From JAHJFW01 sp038065635 (lineage in GTDB: Bacteria > Patescibacteriota > Patescibacteriia > 2-12-FULL-60-25), in contig JBBTQP010000043.1 of assembly GCA_038065635.1 (NCBI GenBank), positions 1 to 24,667 of the forward strand: a DNA stretch of 24,667 bases, given 5' to 3'. A program made the translations under genes and the position numbers. How positions within the stretch are numbered: position 1 is the stretch's first letter; each line of letters opens with the position of its first letter. Shown in pieces: positions 15,549 through 21,778 of this stretch. The notes under the pieces were generated by a model. The model saw nothing but the letters and a program-made list of their open reading frames with translations, did no database searches and was not told where the DNA came from.

Positions 15549-15818
15549 TTAAGACTGGTAAATATCGTGTTTGCCTATGGAATAGAAAACGATGTCGCCG
15601 TTCGCCATACGCTTAAAAATAATACGAACTTTCATAGTCACGGATATGGACCACGATCCAATAAGGTTACCTTTTAGACCATGCAGGCGAAGCGATGGAT
15701 GAAGTGGATCCTGACGAAACAACGCCTCGGTTTTGATCGCTCTATTCTTAATCTCATCCGGCAATTTTCGAAATTCCGAAACAAACTTCGGATGATAAAA
15801 GATGGCTTTAACCACCAT
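15549..15818 (-). CDS. RelE/ParE-superfamily toxin (YafQ/RelE-like)
   Basis: The 89-residue protein has the RelE-fold pattern: N-terminal strand VVKAIFYHPKFVSEFRKLP, two helices, then LHGLKGNLIGSWSISV, MKVRIIFKR and a final GKHDIYQS. R65, H84 and Y87 lie where mRNA-cleaving members carry functional residues. It starts one base after the antitoxin stop (TGATATG on the minus strand), as expected for a coupled pair. The likely role is ribosome-dependent mRNA cleavage or a related toxic activity, held in check by the partner. Both are transcribed from the 16062-16090 promoter and end at the bidirectional terminator. Confidence 0.88.
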   Translation of the reverse strand: MVVKAIFYHPKFVSEFRKLPDEIKNRAIKTEALFRQDPLHPSLRLHGLKGNLIGSWSISVTMKVRIIFKRMANGDIVFYSIGKHDIYQS

Positions 15819-15819
15819 A

Positions 15820-16053
15820 TCAATGCATTAAATCCGCCAAAGATTTTGCGCGAATCAGTTTTCCGTCTTTATATAGCTTGTCGACATCTGCGGCACGCCC
15901 AACTAGCTCGTGCTCGCTTATCAAATCAACGTCATCCTGCGCTAAAAGATATCTTAGATACTCGCTAGTGTTTCTAAATCCGCGTACTCGAGCAAGTTTA
16001 CGAGTTTTCGTCGCTTCCACGGACGTAGCGTTAAATGAAATAGTCGTATGCAT
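15820..16053 (-). CDS. Ribbon-helix-helix-type antitoxin
   Basis: The 77-residue protein begins with a short beta strand (TTISFNAT) followed by helices typical of ribbon-helix-helix repressors (KLARVRGFRNTSEYLRYLLAQD). The C-terminal half (about 45-77) is charged and would wrap the toxin. Such antitoxins bind their own promoter, so autoregulation is expected. The promoter is nearly consensus (TTGACG-17-TATAAT) and its -10 ends eight bases from the ATG, so the mRNA is probably leaderless. No Shine-Dalgarno is present. Confidence 0.85.
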   Translation of the reverse strand: MHTTISFNATSVEATKTRKLARVRGFRNTSEYLRYLLAQDDVDLISEHELVGRAADVDKLYKDGKLIRAKSLADLMH

Positions 16054-16061
16054 ATACTCGC

Positions 16062-16090
16062 ATTATATTTTTAATGCACAGTAGCGTCAA
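16062..16090 (-). promoter_or_regulatory. Near-consensus promoter of the toxin-antitoxin operon
   Basis: Minus strand TTGACG (16085-16090), 17-bp spacer, TATAAT (16062-16067). The predicted start lies within a base or two of the ATG at 16053. Confidence 0.85.
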
Positions 16091-16502
16091 GACTCGGACT
16101 CTTAACCCCTGTCTTTGCTAAAAATAATTCAGCGGCTTTCCGGTCGACTTTCCAAGACCCGTCTTCTTCGCAAATGTGTCAAAAAAACGGGTTGCTTGCC
16201 AAGCCGCTCTGAACATTACTCTTGCTCTGCGGGGTTCGCGAGACGAATGGCATCAGGATGCTTCACCCAGACATCTAGGATAATGCTTGGTGGAGCGATG
16301 ACCCGCAGGCTACAAACAAAAAGGAGCATTTCTTTACCGCATCTTCCACTCTTTGCGGAAAATCGACCAAGTAGCCCCCCGAATGAACGAGAGCGGAATA
16401 GACCACACTCGCAATTGAAGGAAGTTGTGGAATTATGTTGAATCTGGAACAGTAATAATTATTGGTTTCTAACTTTGCCATCTTCAATAATTCTTCCTTA
16501 AT
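16091..16502. other. Gap without a supported gene; possible decayed fragment
   Basis: About 410 bases between the toxin-antitoxin promoter and the FkbM gene. Short frames overlap on both strands, none with a start signal. The most protein-like stretch is on the minus strand, ending at TAA 16216: a 37-residue frame from 16329 (MLLFVCSLRVIAPPSIIL... to ANPAEQE) that stays open upstream to about 16450. No family is recognised. A truncated or decayed mobile-element fragment is possible. No strong terminator is visible. Confidence 0.35.
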
Positions 16503-17300
16503 TCAAGAAGTGGCACACCAATAATGCTCTGTAACTTTTCCAGTATAGTATGGAGATAGGGTATCGTCGGCGATAATACTTGTATATTTTCTTTGTTTTA
16601 ATTCATCCAGAATCGAATCCCGTGATCCACCTTCTATCCATTGTAAATGGACTTCGAGCAAAATAACCGTGGGGCTATGAACGATTGACTTGATAACCTT
16701 ATATTCTGCTCCTTCTATATCCAATTTTACCAACCCGGGCGTTCCAGTTTTATTGACGAGGTCTTCAAACGATACAGTCTCAATTGTCATTCCTTTGTCG
16801 CTCAACCTTCCTGCGGTGCCTCCCTCCGTGACAGAAAAGGTATGAGAACCTGTTGAATCGTAAAGAGCTTTCTCAATAACGAACGCATTGTCAAGATTGT
16901 TTAACTCAATATTCGCCTTAACGTGTTTCACAGCTTCTTCGTCTACGTCAAGAATATAGACTTTGGCGCTTGGGTTAGCTTTAGCTGCCAATAGCCCGTA
17001 GATACCATTATAAGCACCTGCGTCCCAAATTACTGGTTGTTTTTTAGACTCGATTACCCATCTCTCCCATAGATTGGCTTCACATTGAAGATTAGAACAT
17101 TGTTTGGCGATAAAATGATGGTATGGATGAGTAAAGCCCAATAGCACCGTTACACCGCCGATTGTGACGCTATATGACTTAATACCTAATATTTTCGCCC
17201 AATAATACAACAGATACACCCGTGCCCTCTTCGGGTAATAAACGCTCGCCCACTTCCAATCAAGGTTTCTCAACGTATTTATTTTTTTTAAAATGCTCAT
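16503..17300 (-). CDS. FkbM-family methyltransferase
   Basis: The 265-residue product has the FkbM pattern: VIWDAGAYNGIYGLLAA (90-106) as the SAM-binding motif I region, D118 in ILDVDEEA for the ribose, and LVKLDIEGAEYKVI (190-203), the family signature. FkbM enzymes O-methylate sugars or secondary metabolites; in such genomes they usually act on surface glycans, which would fit the ligase-like gene at 4550, though the two are far apart. The N-terminal 85 residues are basic and aromatic with a short hydrophobic stretch. The gene is AT-rich compared with efp next to it, which suggests acquisition. A TATATT -10 ends nine bases before the ATG (17310-17315) and there is no Shine-Dalgarno. Confidence 0.92.
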   Translation of the reverse strand: MSILKKINTLRNLDWKWASVYYPKRARVYLLYYWAKILGIKSYSVTIGGVTVLLGFTHPYHHFIAKQCSNLQCEANLWERWVIESKKQPVIWDAGAYNGIYGLLAAKANPSAKVYILDVDEEAVKHVKANIELNNLDNAFVIEKALYDSTGSHTFSVTEGGTAGRLSDKGMTIETVSFEDLVNKTGTPGLVKLDIEGAEYKVIKSIVHSPTVILLEVHLQWIEGGSRDSILDELKQRKYTSIIADDTLSPYYTGKVTEHYWCATS

Positions 17301-17432
17301 AAAAGTTTAAATATAGTTAATCTTAATTCCTTTCCTATACTCAACTCTACAATCACTATTACAGTATACCTGAAAAACGATCTCTTTTACTTTTTTACAG
17401 AGCAACCGATACCTTACTCCAATTTTTATAAT

Positions 17433-17993
17433 TCATGCTCTCTCCACGTACTCCCCCGTATCCGTATTCACCACGATCTCCTCGCCTTCTTTCAAAAAGA
17501 TAGGAACATTCACGATAAAACCGACGTCGGTTTTCGCTTCTTTGGTTACGTTGCCGCTCGCTGTGTCGCCTTTAACAGCCGGCATCGTCTCCACGATTTT
17601 GAAATTCATTTTCTTTGGAAGTTGCAACGCGATCGGACGTCCTTCGTACATGGTTAGTGTAAGCTCAAGACCGTCGCGAACGTATTTCCCCTGTTCGCCG
17701 ACATCTTCATCCGACATCGTAAACTGTTCGTATGACGCAGTATCCATAAACGTATAACCGGTGCCGTCGTGGTAAAGATATTGCATGTTGCGATACTCGA
17801 CTTCGACGATGGTAATTGTTTCCGAAACTTTGTACGTCTGTTCAAGTGTCTTTCCGGATTTCAAATTCTTGATGCGCGTGCGCACGAATGCCGCTCCTTT
17901 GCCAGGATTGATATGCTGAAACTCGGTCACCACCCACGGATCGCCGTTCTGGAGAATGACCACGCCTTTCTTTATGTCGTTTGGAGATGCCAT
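17433..17993 (-). CDS. efp: Translation elongation factor P
   Basis: The 186-residue product has the normal EF-P length and three beta-barrel domains: a KOW-like domain (1-65), a central OB domain (about 68-130) and a C-terminal OB domain ending GEEIVVNTDTGEYVERA. The tip of domain I reads NPGKGAAF with Lys32 where EpmA attaches beta-lysine in Escherichia coli. EF-P binds between the P and E sites and rescues ribosomes stalled at proline runs. The EpmA-like gene about 1.2 kb upstream on the same strand supports modification of Lys32. The ATG is preceded by a C-rich stretch with no ribosome site. A TTGACG at 18080-18085 may be the -35, but its -10 is weak. Confidence 0.97.
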   Translation of the reverse strand: MASPNDIKKGVVILQNGDPWVVTEFQHINPGKGAAFVRTRIKNLKSGKTLEQTYKVSETITIVEVEYRNMQYLYHDGTGYTFMDTASYEQFTMSDEDVGEQGKYVRDGLELTLTMYEGRPIALQLPKKMNFKIVETMPAVKGDTASGNVTKEAKTDVGFIVNVPIFLKEGEEIVVNTDTGEYVERA

Positions 17994-18002
17994 GGTGGGG
18001 AG

Positions 18003-18043
18003 GTAAGTAGAGGAGTAGAGGAGTAGCTACTTCCCTACTTCCC
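18003..18043. repeat. GTAG-rich hairpin upstream of efp
   Basis: gtaagtagaggagtagaggagtag is followed by ctacttccctacttccctg, so the two halves can pair into an imperfect hairpin. It resembles the block at 20158-20226. It would lie in the efp leader. Confidence 0.7.
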
Positions 18044-18121
18044 TGTTAATGACGAGAGTTTGCTGGAAAAATGGAATTGCGTCAACTCTCAGATTCTTTC
18101 CTGTTCAACAATTTCGTCTCC

Positions 18122-18262
18122 CGTCATTGCGAGGAGTAGCAACGACGCGGCAATCTAATAAGAGTAATATCTCCTCTGATTAGATTGCCACGCCCCTGCT
18201 GGGGCTCGCAATGACGGAGGGATTAGATTGCCACGCCTTTTAGTATATTGGCTACGCAATGA
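18122..18262. repeat. REP-like composite repeat, second copy
   Basis: Order of modules: cattgcgaggagtagcaacg...gcggcaatct, an AT-rich spacer (agagtaatatctcctctgat), then two inverted modules gattgccacgcccctg...gctcgcaatgacgg and gattgccacgcctttt...ctacgcaatgacag. Order and spacer match 148-276, so the whole composite has been copied. No gene lies in 18000-18337. Confidence 0.9.
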
Positions 18263-18276
18263 CAGAAAGATTCTTA

Positions 18277-18315
18277 ATAACAAACGCCCGACCCTTTGAG
18301 TTGAGGGGGCCGGGC
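18277..18315 (-). terminator. Intrinsic terminator of the 18338 gene
   Basis: Minus-strand 9-bp stem GCCCGGCCC/GGGTCGGGC (one G-U pair) with a 12-base loop, followed by GTTTGTTATT. The T-tract is imperfect. Confidence 0.8.
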
Positions 18316-18337
18316 TTTCGACGTGTGGTGGGTGAGG

Positions 18338-18487
18338 CTATTGCGGCCTTCCCTTTTTCAGACGAGACTGCATCTCGATCTTCAGGTGGTAGACTTGCAG
18401 GCCGACCCAGAGGGCCTTCTCGAGCACCCAGAGGACGATGCTTCCAACCGTGAAGATCCCAAAGATCGTAACAACAATCTGTAGCAC
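18338..18487 (-). CDS. 49-aa single-pass membrane peptide
   Basis: AAGGAG lies six bases before a GTG at 18487, which starts a 49-residue peptide. Residues 3-22 (QIVVTIFGIFTVGSIVLWVL) are one membrane segment; the tail (HLKIEMQSRLKKGRPQ) is basic and probably cytoplasmic. Codons end mostly in C or G (CTC, GTC, AAG, GAG). A promoter with perfect TTGACA, 17-bp spacer and TATATT lies at 18522-18550, and a terminator follows. The frame extends to a TTG at 18550, but that lies inside the -35 box. No family is recognised; small regulatory membrane peptide is a guess. Confidence 0.8.
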   Translation of the reverse strand: MLQIVVTIFGIFTVGSIVLWVLEKALWVGLQVYHLKIEMQSRLKKGRPQ

Positions 18488-18521
18488 TCTTCTCTCCTTG
18501 TTGAACGTTGAATACACTCTC

Positions 18522-18550
18522 AATATAGCATAAAAAAACGATCTTGTCAA
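18522..18550 (-). promoter_or_regulatory. Strong promoter of the 18338 gene
   Basis: Minus strand TTGACA (18545-18550), 17-bp spacer ending in ATGC, TATATT (18522-18527). The predicted leader is about 30 bases and carries AAGGAG. Confidence 0.88.
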
Positions 18551-18601
18551 GTCTACTAATCAAAAACCGTATTCTAAATATCAATGCACCGCCAATTTTA
18601 T

Positions 18602-18688
18602 GTCATTCCGACCGAGGAGGCACTGCGACGAGGGAGGAATCCCTTTAAGCGCAGCATTAAGGGATTCCTCCGCTTCGGTCGGAATGAC
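18602..18688. repeat. Inverted-repeat element, family 2
   Basis: gtcattccgaccgag (18602-18616) pairs with cttcggtcggaatgac (18673-18688), and ggaggaatccctt pairs with aagggattcctcc inside. It is one long hairpin. A second copy is at 21601-21688. Confidence 0.9.
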
Positions 18689-18723
18689 AATGTAAGGAAG
18701 GTGGTGCATTGCTAACTTGAATA

Positions 18724-18752
18724 AATCAAAAACCCGGTTGGAGTTCCGGGTT
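18724..18752 (-). terminator. Intrinsic terminator after the 18759 gene
   Basis: Minus-strand stem AACCCGG/CCGGGTT with an 8-base loop, followed by TTTGATTTATT. It starts six bases past the stop codon. Confidence 0.85.
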
Positions 18753-18758
18753 GTGGTT

Positions 18759-19133
18759 TCAGGACTCGACCCAGGGTCGATTCCCGGCCGGAGCCATAAA
18801 GAGAAAAAGGCAATTGTCAGCCCAATACGGGTAACCGAGGGCTTGGCCGAACGTGGCGTTGCCATCGTGATTTTTGACGTACGAAGCGCCGGATTTGCGC
18901 TGCACGAGCGCGTCCAACGCTACGATCGGCCGATCGTCTTCGAAAAACGCGCCGAGTTTTCGATCAAATTCGCGGAGCTCCTCTTCTCCGGCGCAAATCG
19001 ACTCTTGTGCGCGATGCGCTCCGGCGCACGCTTCACCGGTTGAGATCCTGCGACCGTATTCCACCACCCACACCTCCCAGACGCCAGATCCTGTCCGCAT
19101 GATTCCGTTTATGAGAATGTTCGATTGTTGCAT
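18759..19133 (-). CDS. Orphan 124-aa protein downstream of epmA
   Basis: The product begins MQQSNILINGIMRTGSGVWEVW and ends FLFMAPAGNRPWVES, with no recognised family, signal peptide or clear membrane segment. The central part (residues about 30-65) is helical and acidic. It starts 21 bases after the epmA stop on the same strand and ends at a strong terminator, so cotranscription with epmA is likely. An internal ATG at 19100 is an alternative start. The last codons overlap a tRNA-3'-end-like sequence (plus strand, ending ccggagcca), which I judged not to be a tRNA. Any role in EF-P modification would be inferred only from position. Confidence 0.6.
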   Translation of the reverse strand: MQQSNILINGIMRTGSGVWEVWVVEYGRRISTGEACAGAHRAQESICAGEEELREFDRKLGAFFEDDRPIVALDALVQRKSGASYVKNHDGNATFGQALGYPYWADNCLFLFMAPAGNRPWVES

Positions 19134-19143
19134 GAGACACCCA

Positions 19144-19167
19144 TAACCCCCCCACTAACTCCCCGTT
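19144..19167. repeat. C-rich repeat over the epmA 3' end
   Basis: taacccccccactaactccccg resembles the element at 3574-3597 (acccccctctaactccccct). On the minus strand it supplies the last codons (ACG GGG AGT) and the TAG stop of epmA. Confidence 0.55.
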
Positions 19168-20147
19168 AAAAACCTCTCCCTCGCTGAAAACGGCACGACG
19201 TCGTTGATCGACTTTGCGCCGGTGAGTAGCATCACGAAACGATCGACGCCGAACGCGATACCAACGGCATTATCCATCTTCGGCAATGCTTCGAGAAATT
19301 TTTCGTCGATCGGCCAAATCTTTTTTCCATGAGCTTGTCGCAACGCTTGTTCCTCTTCAAATCGTTTTCTCTGTTCATCCGCATCCGCAAGCTCCGCGAA
19401 TCCGTTCGCGAGTTCCAAGCCACCGATGTAGAGTTCGACGCGATCGGCGTAGCGAGGATCATTCGCGGATCGACGCGCGAGCGCTGCCATGGAGGCAGGA
19501 TAGCGGTGGAGAAAAGTCGGCTGTTCGGCTCCGAGCTTTGGTTCTATGTGAGATAGAAATATCTTGAAAAAAACATCGTCCCACGAATCATTGTCATCAA
19601 CCGTTTGATCCAGAGAGATCGCGAGTTTTTTCATTCCTTCAAGATCATCTAAAAGAGGTGTCAGCTCCACGTTCAAATATTCGCGAAACGCCTGTTCGAC
19701 TGTGATACGGCGCCAGCTTCTTGTTAGCGACGAGGGAGAAATACGAAACTCTCTAGCGACCGACATGACCATATCTTCCGTATCATCCATGAGATCGGAA
19801 AGTGTCGCGCCTTTTCTATACCACTCAAGCATCAAAAATTCCGGATCGTGCGTCCCGTCCCACGGTTCGTTGTTGCGAAAGCATGGTCCGAGGTCGTATA
19901 TCTTTTCCATCCCCTCGGCGAGTAGACGCTTCATGGCGTATTCGGGCGACGTTATCAACGCCACTGGATGTTGCGTGTTGCGTGTTGCGTGTTGCGTAAC
20001 TTCCGTCCAAAACGGTTCCAAGTGTGGCTCCTGTCCTGGCAATCCTACGAGTCGTGGCGTATGCATCTCCGCATATCCGCGTTCGTCAAACCAAGCTCGA
20101 ATGAGCTTGATGATATGGGAGCGGGAGCGAAGGTTTTGGATATTCAT
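19155..20147 (-). CDS. epmA: EpmA-like EF-P lysyltransferase (LysRS paralogue)
   Basis: The 330-residue product is a class II aminoacyl-tRNA synthetase catalytic core without an anticodon-binding domain, the length and layout of EpmA/PoxA/GenX (about 325 residues). Motif 2 is FRNNEPWDGTHDPEFLMLEWY (90-110) and motif 3 is GIAFGVDR (296-303); TSPEYAMKRLL (66-76) is also typical. EpmA adenylates lysine or beta-lysine and transfers it to EF-P, and efp lies close by on the same strand. Residues 51-60 (TQHATRNTQH) are encoded by a 7-bp tandem repeat inserted in a loop where relatives are shorter. The C-terminus and stop come from a C-rich repeat. No Shine-Dalgarno precedes the ATG. Confidence 0.92.
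   Translation of the reverse strand: MNIQNLRSRSHIIKLIRAWFDERGYAEMHTPRLVGLPGQEPHLEPFWTEVTQHATRNTQHPVALITSPEYAMKRLLAEGMEKIYDLGPCFRNNEPWDGTHDPEFLMLEWYRKGATLSDLMDDTEDMVMSVAREFRISPSSLTRSWRRITVEQAFREYLNVELTPLLDDLEGMKKLAISLDQTVDDNDSWDDVFFKIFLSHIEPKLGAEQPTFLHRYPASMAALARRSANDPRYADRVELYIGGLELANGFAELADADEQRKRFEEEQALRQAHGKKIWPIDEKFLEALPKMDNAVGIAFGVDRFVMLLTGAKSINDVVPFSARERFLTGS
19969..19996. repeat. Heptamer tandem repeat inside epmA
   Basis: Four perfect copies of tgttgcg (19969-19996). Because seven is not a multiple of three, gain or loss of one copy shifts the epmA frame; three copies together encode seven residues. Confidence 0.95.
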
Positions 20148-20157
20148 AACAAAAAAG

Positions 20158-20226
20158 AGAAGTAGTGAGTAGTGTAGTAGAAAAGTAGCTAGCTACTCCG
20201 CTACTTTCCTACTGCTCTACTCCTCT
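20158..20226. repeat. GTAG/CTAC-rich hairpin between rpsR and epmA
   Basis: Repeats of gtag (agaagtagtgagtagtgtag, gtagaaaagtagctagctac) are followed by ctactccgctac, ctactgctctactcc. The halves are largely complementary and centred on agtagctagctact. The block resembles 18003-18043 and fills most of the 83-base gap before epmA. Confidence 0.75.
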
Positions 20227-20230
20227 CTTA

Positions 20231-20449
20231 TTACACTACGTATGGCAGGAGTCCCATGAACCTTGCGCGCTTGATTGCCTGCGCGAGTTTGCGTTGGTGC
20301 CACATGCATACGCCGGAACGTTTTCGCGCCACGATCTTTCCAAACGAAGAAAGATAGCGCTTCAACATGTTCGTATCCTTGTAGTTGATAGAAGATGCGT
20401 TCGCGAGACAAAACATGCACGGTCGATCTGTTTTTTTCTTGATAGGCAT
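20231..20449 (-). CDS. rpsR: Small-subunit ribosomal protein bS18
   Basis: The 72-residue protein has the S18 core (NYKDTNMLKRYLSSFGKI and the basic WHQRKLAQAIKRARFMGLLPY). It binds the platform of the 30S subunit together with S6. The N-terminus has a CMFC pair (C11, C14) and later C48 and H51 in CMWHQRK; together these could bind zinc, as in cysteine-containing S18 forms. It is the third gene of rpsF-ssb-rpsR, five bases after the ssb stop, without a visible ribosome site. Confidence 0.97.
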   Translation of the reverse strand: MPIKKKTDRPCMFCLANASSINYKDTNMLKRYLSSFGKIVARKRSGVCMWHQRKLAQAIKRARFMGLLPYVV

Positions 20450-20454
20450 AAATT

Positions 20455-20910
20455 TTAAAACGGAATATCTTCTAACTTAATCTCCTGATCGCCTGTTCCT
20501 TTGTCGACTTGTTGAGGAATCGGTGAGAGAGTCGGCTCCGCCGGCTGTTGCGAGGTCGCAGCTGCACCGGCCTGACCCGCTGGCGCCCGATCCAGCATGA
20601 TCATGTTCTCCGCTATGATCTCTGTGCGATTTCTTTTTGTTCCATCCTGCGCTTCCCAGTCGCGAGTCTGCAAACGTCCTTCAATGTAAACCTTGCGACC
20701 TTTTCCGAGATACTGGCTGCAAATATCTGCTAGCTTCCCCCACGCTACGATATTGTGGTACTCAACTTTCTCTTGTTTCTGACCTGCGTTATCCGTCCAT
20801 TGATGTGATGTTGCGACGGAAAAATTACTGACGCTCTGCCCGCTTGGCGTTGTGCGGAGTTCGGGATCTCGCGTGAGATTTCCGATTATCATTGCGCGAT
20901 TAAGGTTCAT
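20455..20910 (-). CDS. ssb: Single-stranded DNA-binding protein
   Basis: The 151-residue protein has an OB-fold domain (1-108) with LNRAMIIGNLTRDPELR and YHNIVAWGKLADICSQYLGKG, a Gly/Pro/Gln-rich flexible linker (about 109-143) and the acidic tail KLEDIPF that recruits partner proteins in other bacteria. It coats single-stranded DNA in replication and repair. Its place between rpsF and rpsR is the classic bacterial arrangement. It starts eight bases after the rpsF stop. Confidence 0.98.
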   Translation of the reverse strand: MNLNRAMIIGNLTRDPELRTTPSGQSVSNFSVATSHQWTDNAGQKQEKVEYHNIVAWGKLADICSQYLGKGRKVYIEGRLQTRDWEAQDGTKRNRTEIIAENMIMLDRAPAGQAGAAATSQQPAEPTLSPIPQQVDKGTGDQEIKLEDIPF

Positions 20911-20918
20911 ATTTGTGA

Positions 20919-21449
20919 TTATGAATTTTCCTCAAGAGCAGCTGCCAACTTTTTCTCCAACTCTTCGTCAGAAATCTTGGCGACCGGCGCTTCTTTTACC
21001 GTGGATGCTTCGACGCCTTCTTCAAGCACTGCGACACCGGACTTGATCTCATCCGTTTTCTTCGCCTGCTCGTCTGATGCCGGACGTTCGCGGCGTCGGC
21101 GTTGTTCGTCTTTCGCTTCGATGTTCACTTCCGTGAACTGAACCATATCGAACGTTTCTTCTCCGGCTTCGTCGGCGCGAAGAATCATGTGGCGTACGAC
21201 GTCATTCGTAATGCGCAATCCCTCTTCAATCTTGGCTACGACTGACGGTTCGGATTCGAAACGAACCAAAACGTAATGGCCATATCTCGATTTCTTTATT
21301 GGATATGCGAAACGAAACTTACCGAGACGCTTGGTTGTCGTAAGCGTGGCGCCGTTTTTCTCAAGTAGCGCTCGCACGACGGCCTCCACGGTACCGACAT
21401 CATCATCGGCAAACGTGGCGGAAACTATATACAGAAGCTCGTATTGCAT
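20919..21449 (-). CDS. rpsF: Small-subunit ribosomal protein bS6 with long C-terminal extension
   Basis: Residues 1-97 form the S6 ferredoxin-like domain (MQYELLYIVSATF... RLGKFRFAYPIKKSRYGHYVLVRF... NDVVRHMILR). S6 pairs with S18 in the 30S platform. The remaining 79 residues are a charged, probably disordered or helical extension with an Arg-rich patch (EQRRRRERPAS) and an acidic end; bacterial S6 is usually near 100 residues, and extended forms occur in Patescibacteria and some other groups. I start at the ATG at 21449, the normal S6 start; an in-frame start at 21488 would lie in the leader hairpin. Confidence 0.96.
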   Translation of the reverse strand: MQYELLYIVSATFADDDVGTVEAVVRALLEKNGATLTTTKRLGKFRFAYPIKKSRYGHYVLVRFESEPSVVAKIEEGLRITNDVVRHMILRADEAGEETFDMVQFTEVNIEAKDEQRRRRERPASDEQAKKTDEIKSGVAVLEEGVEASTVKEAPVAKISDEELEKKLAAALEENS

Positions 21450-21466
21450 GCATTTTTCATGGCTCG

Positions 21467-21484
21467 CCCCGAAAGCGTTCGGGG
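21467..21484 (-). promoter_or_regulatory. Hairpin in the rpsF leader
   Basis: Minus strand CCCCGAA-CGCT-TTCGGGG, 17 bases before the rpsF ATG, within a leader of about 90 bases. Leaders of rpsF operons often hold an S6:S18-binding hairpin that represses translation. I cannot confirm the conserved CCG-loop form of that motif. Confidence 0.4.
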
Positions 21485-21546
21485 TCACTAGGATCCTGTG
21501 GAATCCGGCGATTGGACGGCTATGAAGTATTCGTATTAATGGCTTG

Positions 21547-21575
21547 AGACTATAGAAAAGTTAGAGTTTCGTCAA
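21547..21575 (-). promoter_or_regulatory. Promoter of the rpsF-ssb-rpsR operon
   Basis: Minus strand TTGACG (21570-21575), 17-bp spacer, TAGTCT (21547-21552); TATAGT overlaps it two bases upstream. It predicts a leader of about 90 bases. Confidence 0.65.
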
Positions 21576-21600
21576 GGGGAATGGAAACGAATGTGCTTCT

Positions 21601-21688
21601 GTCATTCCGACAGAGGAGGTTTTGCGACGAGCGGAGGAATCCCTTGCATTGCGGCTTTAAGGGGTCCCTCCGCTTCGGTCGGGAAGAC
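21601..21688. repeat. Inverted-repeat element, family 2, second copy
   Basis: gtcattccgacagaggagg...cttcggtcgggaagac is a diverged copy of 18602-18688. It separates the rpsF promoter from the terminator of the 21779 gene. Confidence 0.88.
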
Positions 21689-21691
21689 AAG

Positions 21692-21716
21692 AAAAAAAGA
21701 GATCCGTGTGGATCTC
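21692..21716 (-). terminator. Intrinsic terminator of the 21779 gene
   Basis: Minus-strand 7-bp stem GAGATCC/GGATCTC with loop ACAC, followed by seven T residues. It lies 62 bases past the stop. Confidence 0.92.
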
Positions 21717-21778
21717 CTTGGAGTGAAAACGTGTGGAAACGGCGGTGGAATCGCCGAAGAGTGGTTGTGGAACGGCGG

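Noticed and set aside
16115..16441. Plus-strand 108-aa frame between the toxin-antitoxin pair and FkbM gene
   Set aside because: It has Arg/Ser-rich noncoding-like composition and no start signal; kept only as part of the gap entry.
18740..18792. tRNA-like sequence ending ccggagcca on the plus strand
   Set aside because: The T-arm-like gggtcgattccc is one base short, no matching acceptor 5' strand is found and no anticodon arm folds. The first half is a terminator hairpin of the opposite strand.
18581..18865. Minus-strand 94-aa frame
   Set aside because: It spans an inverted repeat and a terminator and overlaps the better-supported 18759 gene in another frame.
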